From JAKEGK01 sp050116575 (GTDB lineage Bacteria; Pseudomonadota; Gammaproteobacteria; SZUA-152): 18,715 nucleotides of DNA. Shown one piece after another: positions 15,630 through 18,715 of this stretch. Numbering within the stretch: the stretch's first letter is position 1; every line of letters starts with the position of its first letter. Where the stretch lies: positions 1 through 18,715 of the forward strand of contig JASFOJ010000087.1 of NCBI GenBank assembly GCA_050116575.1, in the 5' to 3' direction. Below the pieces are notes generated by a model. That model saw nothing but the letters and a program-made list of their open reading frames with translations. It had not been told where the DNA came from and ran no database searches. A program made the position numbers and the translations under genes.

Positions 15630-15929
15630 ATGCCCGTTGGTCTGCTATTCCATACAGTCTATGTAACATTCTGGAGCGTCATTTTTGTGCGCTACTTCCC
15701 GCGCCGCAACCTGCTGGTCGCAATGGCGCTGGCGCTATTATAATGGGTCGTCATTTTGGCCGTCTTTTTTCCAGTGATCGGCTGGGGTTTCGCGGGATCG
15801 ACTATCAGCCCCAAACTGATACCCGCATCGTTGTTGCCCCATGTATTGTTCGGCGTCCTGTTATGGGGACTCAACCGTTACGTTCTCATTAAAGCGAAAA
15901 CTATGTCTTATCAAAACCAGACGACCTAG
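15630..15929 (+). pseudogene. Broken membrane-protein gene with in-frame stop
   Basis: From ATG 15630 the frame reads MPVGLLFHTVYVTFWSVIFV, then RRNLLVAMALALL, and hits TAA at 15741-15743. The same frame continues convincingly as WVVILAVFFPVIGWGFAGS, then PKLIPASLLPHVLFGVLLWGLNRYVL, ending TAG at 15929. Together this makes about three membrane helices with one nonsense codon. The second half (GWGF.G..ISPKLI.ASL.PH.LF...LWGL) looks like a conserved small membrane protein of gammaproteobacteria, as far as I recall, without a known function. Upstream homology is not visible past a TAA at 15561, so the 5' part may also be lost. A sequencing error or recoding at the TAA cannot be excluded. Confidence 0.65.
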
Positions 15930-16058
15930 ACAAAGCTTACCTGCCGAACGAGGTTGAATTTATGGCAGCTATTTCTGATTAAACCCAGTGCTAGTAGTTG
16001 GCCCGAACGATCGCGCTCGCGCTAACACAGCAGTGGGTGACCCCTGTGCCAAGTGATT

Positions 16059-17273
16059 TTAAAATGACAACTCTTCGATCTGTAAACCAAAGCACCCGTC
16101 AGGCAGCGACCGAGCAATAGTCACCAGCTCGTCATCCACCGTGTAATCGTCCAGATTGGCAATGGTGAAAGATCCGTAAGGTTCTTTTTCGGGATTCAGC
16201 AGTAAGATAACATCCGGTCTTAACCGGGCTCCCCCTTTTTGTGCTTTGACTATGCCAACTTCGCCAGTACTCAACTCTACTAACGTACCAGTCGGATAGG
16301 CGCTCAGTGTATGAATGAAATATTCCACCAACATCTCATCAAAGAAACGGCCTTTCTGTTCAAATAACATTCCCTGTGCTTTGGAATGCGATAACACGGT
16401 TGCGTAAGGTCGCGGATTAGTCACGGCTACGTACTGGTCCACAATTCCGGCAATCTGCCCATAGTAGGGTATTTCGTTTCCTACCAGCCCATCCATGTAA
16501 CCGCTACCGTCAATTCGCTCGTGATGGGTACGCACGATATCAATAATGTTAGGATCAAAGTTGGAACTACGCTCCAATATATCTATACCAAACTGGACGT
16601 GTTTTTTCATCATAGTCCATTCTTGTTTGTTTAAACGGCTTGGCTTATGTAGCAATTCCGTAGGCAGCAAAAGCTTACCAATGTCCAGTAGCAGACAACC
16701 AGAAGCCACTACCTGAATCTCATCTTCTGGCAAACCCAGCTGTCGACCCAACGCCGCTCCCAATACTGCGTTCATCAGGGAGTCTTTGTACATAAACGAG
16801 TCAAACTTTTGAAGGCGTGTTAACCAGATATAAGCGTCAGGGTTCTTAGTCACGCTTTTGACCATGGCGTTGACCGGTTCTTCGATATATTCAATTTTTA
16901 AAATTCCACCGGACCTGATCAACGTTTCGATTTCCGATAAGGAATTGGAAAACTCTTCATGGGAGCTACGAATCTGCTTAATTTCGTCGTCGGCAGAAAT
17001 AGTGGTTTTGTATGTTTTACTTTTTATATTAGTAGTTTCATCGGAAGTTTTAATTGAATGAGATTGCTTAACTTCATATTTTTCTAATTCAATTTCCTCA
17101 TCGGGTGCCGCCACATAAACGTATTTGGTAAATTGCCGCAGATCGTCTAGTTCCTTCTGTTCACTAACAACAAAACCTTGAAACAAAAATGGCGTTTCAA
17201 TCCACGGTCTGTCCAGGCCGGAAATATACATTCCCATTTCTACTTTATCAGATGGTATTTGCTTGACTGTCAT
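16059..17273 (-). CDS. DUF3391 / HD-GYP protein with altered active site
   Basis: A 404-residue cytoplasmic protein. Residues 1 to about 130 match the DUF3391 domain (KQIPSDKVEMGMYISGLDRPW, then PFLFQGFVV). Residues about 145-330 are an HD-GYP domain, which normally hydrolyses cyclic di-GMP. The HD motif reads LLLDIGK (Leu196-Asp197) where HDIGK is expected, so the metal-binding His is gone; the GYP motif reads HHERIDGSGYM (His250 to Met260) with Met instead of Pro. HHE and a downstream KKHVQFG His are kept. It may be inactive and act as a c-di-GMP or protein sensor, or have changed activity. AGAGGA lies 5 bases before the ATG. The frame is intact and the C-terminus full length, so it is not an obvious pseudogene. 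Confidence 0.92.
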   Translation of the reverse strand: MTVKQIPSDKVEMGMYISGLDRPWIETPFLFQGFVVSEQKELDDLRQFTKYVYVAAPDEEIELEKYEVKQSHSIKTSDETTNIKSKTYKTTISADDEIKQIRSSHEEFSNSLSEIETLIRSGGILKIEYIEEPVNAMVKSVTKNPDAYIWLTRLQKFDSFMYKDSLMNAVLGAALGRQLGLPEDEIQVVASGCLLLDIGKLLLPTELLHKPSRLNKQEWTMMKKHVQFGIDILERSSNFDPNIIDIVRTHHERIDGSGYMDGLVGNEIPYYGQIAGIVDQYVAVTNPRPYATVLSHSKAQGMLFEQKGRFFDEMLVEYFIHTLSAYPTGTLVELSTGEVGIVKAQKGGARLRPDVILLLNPEKEPYGSFTIANLDDYTVDDELVTIARSLPDGCFGLQIEELSF

Positions 17274-17788
17274 GTGATTCCTCTTTTAATACCTAACCGT
17301 AGTAATTCAAAAAATTCATTTCCCCGTTGCAATAGCAAAACGGCTGGTTGAGATGGACATGCAAAACGTCGCAAACGTTCAAGCCCTACCACCCTCATTG
17401 AGTAATTGACGGACTCAAATACCACGCCGCCAATTCAGAACCCAAAGACCTGGCACTGACTGGTGCGCGTTACCAGTTCAAAGCTTTTTATGACCCTTAC
17501 AACGCAACTATCTGTTTTTATAAACATTTATGACTCAGCACCGATTAAATTGCGTATTTCACTATTTCGGCAAATCGCGAATAATTGGAAATTTCGGAAT
17601 TCCTCATTTTAATTAATATTAGCTCAAATATTAACCAGTGCAAGAATTAATTTGACCTATTATTTTAATAGAAACAACATGATACAGAACGATAAAATTT
17701 TTCAGAGTTTGTTAGTGTCCTGAATACCGTGCCCACTGAGCGAAACTGGTGAACATAGCACGTTGTACGTTGGGATAAGAGGCCGGGG
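17274..17788. other. Non-coding region before the broken ORF
   Basis: Contains the HD-GYP 5' leader and a 43-codon open stretch (17402-17533) reading DGLKYHAANSEPKDLALTGA and onward, which looks protein-like but has no start codon or ribosome site and stops quickly. Possibly a gene remnant. Nothing else recognised. Confidence 0.35.
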
Positions 17789-18014
17789 ATGAAGTCTACC
17801 CTCCTTTTGAGTGAGCCGTATCAACAACTATGGGCTCCTTTTAGGATTGACGTAATTCGTGGGTTAGCCGATACACCCGCCGTAATTACTAACGACCAAT
17901 TGCATTAGGATTAATTGGCTTACTTTCGTTTGTGGTCGATAAATTGGTTTCACCATTGATATACGGCGGGTGGGCACCCCCTCTGTTTTTCCTCTTCAAT
18001 TCCTGTTTTCATAG
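17789..18014 (+). pseudogene. Frameshifted, unidentified ORF with a hydrophobic second half
   Basis: ATG 17789 has AAGAGG close upstream and reads MKSTLLLSEPYQQLWAPFRI, then DVIRGLADTPAVITNDQLH, stopping at TAG 17906-17908. The next frame picks up at about 17905 as LGLIGLLSFVVDKLVSPLIY, then GGWAPPLFFLFNSCFHR, a plausible membrane segment. A one-base frameshift would join them. I do not recognise the family. It ends just before an IS66 remnant, which may have truncated it. Within it CACCCGCCGTA (17874-17884) and TACGGCGGGTG (17962-17972) are exact inverted repeats. Confidence 0.4.
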
Positions 18015-18104
18015 AACACAACCATCCAACAATCCATGTAGGAATCGTAAATATATAAATATTTGGCAAACCCACCTCGCAAACAAAAAATATCAATCGG
18101 GTTT

Positions 18105-18218
18105 CTAGCGGGGTTTCCAGTTAAACGGGAGCAAATCATCGAGGGCTGGGTTGAGGTGGTCAGCGATGCGCTCCAGCACATCACAAAAATAGGCAAAGGG
18201 ATCAACCTGGTTTAACTT
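18105..18218 (-). pseudogene. IS66-family transposase, C-terminal fragment
   Basis: On the minus strand the frame reads KLNQVDPFAYFCDVLERIAD, then HLNPALDDLLPFNWKPR, then TAG (18105-18107). This matches the conserved end of IS66 TnpC (KLNG.DP.AYL.DVL.RI...... ..ELLPWNW). About 37 codons remain of some 500, and everything upstream is missing. It is a scar of an old insertion, cut where the 18216 tandem repeat and the IS3 fragment begin. Confidence 0.85.
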
Positions 18219-18247
18219 AGAATAATAGGGTCTTAGAATAATAGAAA
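18216..18247. repeat. 16-bp tandem duplication at the IS66/IS3 junction
   Basis: CTTAGAATAATAG occurs at 18216-18228 and 18232-18244, a 16-base period. It lies exactly where the two transposase fragments meet and may mark slippage or a repair event that joined them. Confidence 0.6.
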
Positions 18248-18350
18248 AAGGGTCACATCAGCCGCTTCATTTTTAAACTACCTCACACCGGTAGAATACG
18301 AAGCAAAATATGCCGCCAATTAAATCGTCCGTTTTTTTGGGGGGACCTCA
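18243..18350 (+). mobile_element. IS3-family fragment: OrfB C-terminus plus right end
   Basis: The frame ending TAA at 18321-18323 reads LNYLTPVEYEAKYAAN, matching the conserved IS3-family OrfB tail (RRHS.LGYLTP.EYE). Residues just before it (RKRVTSAASF) are degraded. After the stop comes CGTCCGTTTTTTTGGGGGGA followed by CCTCA; ending in CA at 18350 fits an IS3 terminal inverted repeat. The rest of the element is missing, lost at the junction with the IS66 fragment. Confidence 0.75.
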
Positions 18351-18715
18351 ATCTGTCCACTTTCTCCGATGCGTCCCTCCCCACGAAGCAAAGCCGCCCG
18401 CAATTCGGATGGCTACATCATCTCCAGGGTATCAGTCGACTCCGCCATTTTGCCCGCTGATCTTTGGAGATTCGCTCCACAATACACATAGTCTAAGTTG
18501 GGTTATATTACATAAACTAGGCTCGATCACGGCGACATATGTTGACGTGCGGGTATTGTACGCGAGCGGTTCGTCTTTATACGCTATGTTCTCCTTCAAC
18601 TACGTTAGTTAATCCTATCAGTCACTGTTTCACATATACCTTGACTAGCTTTATAGTTGCCCGGAACTTCTGCTGGTTAGCAAACATGATCATTTTAGAT
18701 ATAGATTAACATCTT
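18351..18715. other. Region after the IS3 end, nothing recognised
   Basis: No open frame with protein-like composition or a start signal on either strand. No RNA gene or clear repeat seen. Confidence 0.4.

Noticed and set aside
18310..18612. 100-codon + strand frame
   Set aside because: It starts inside the IS3 OrfB tail in another frame, crosses the IS end and shows no protein-like features.
1..18715. CRISPR array, toxin-antitoxin pair, phage or defence genes
   Set aside because: No regularly spaced repeats and no recognisable proteins of these classes on either strand.

Overview
The window looks like a piece of a gammaproteobacterial chromosome, probably from a sulfur-oxidising or other CO2-fixing lineage. 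The main evidence is a complete form II RuBisCO large subunit (cbbM) divergent from a CbbR-type LysR regulator. A riboswitch-controlled cobalamin operon, a DUF3391/HD-GYP protein and a family I pyrophosphatase fit the same picture. This assignment is inference from protein content; there is no rRNA or tRNA in the window. Base composition is uneven: cbbM, cbbR, the cob genes and the EamA transporter are GC-richer, while the sulfatase-fold gene and the intergenic DNA are AT-rich.

Layout. (1) 1-3580: the last 29 codons of an unknown + strand gene, then a minus-strand operon reading from a cobalamin riboswitch (about 3300-3530): a small multi-pass membrane protein, cobO and cobQ. (2) 3712-5815: a membrane-anchored sulfatase/phosphoethanolamine-transferase-fold protein and a CspA-family cold shock gene with its own terminator, both minus. 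(3) 6401-9423: a possible 51-residue ORF followed by a Nnt1-like methyltransferase (+), then ppa and an EamA transporter (both minus), separated by DNA rich in palindromes and short repeats. (4) 9424-12465: a secreted NlpC/P60-like (YiiX-type) protein in about 1.5 kb of non-coding flanks, bracketed by two copies of a roughly 50-bp direct repeat. (5) 12466-14950: cbbR and cbbM back to back, with cbbM closed by a terminator. (6) 14956-18715: mostly decayed DNA. It holds a membrane-protein pseudogene with an in-frame stop, an HD-GYP protein that has lost the His of its HD motif, a frameshifted ORF, and abutting tail fragments of an IS66-type and an IS3-type transposase.

How the genes work together. 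The clearest unit is the B12 operon: the riboswitch would shut off the membrane protein, the CobO adenosyltransferase and CobQ when cobalamin is plentiful. CbbR and CbbM form a minimal CO2-fixation module with no partner genes (cbbQ, cbbO, cbbS, prk) within the window. The other genes look like independent units. Adding the lengths of the twelve convincing genes gives about 63 percent coding, low for a free-living bacterium. With the pseudogenes and IS scars this suggests a region, or a genome, undergoing decay.

No complete unknown multi-gene system stands out. The best leads are the HD-GYP protein with an altered active site, the unidentified membrane protein leading the B12 operon, the long N-terminal domain on the YiiX-like hydrolase, and several short dispersed repeats.
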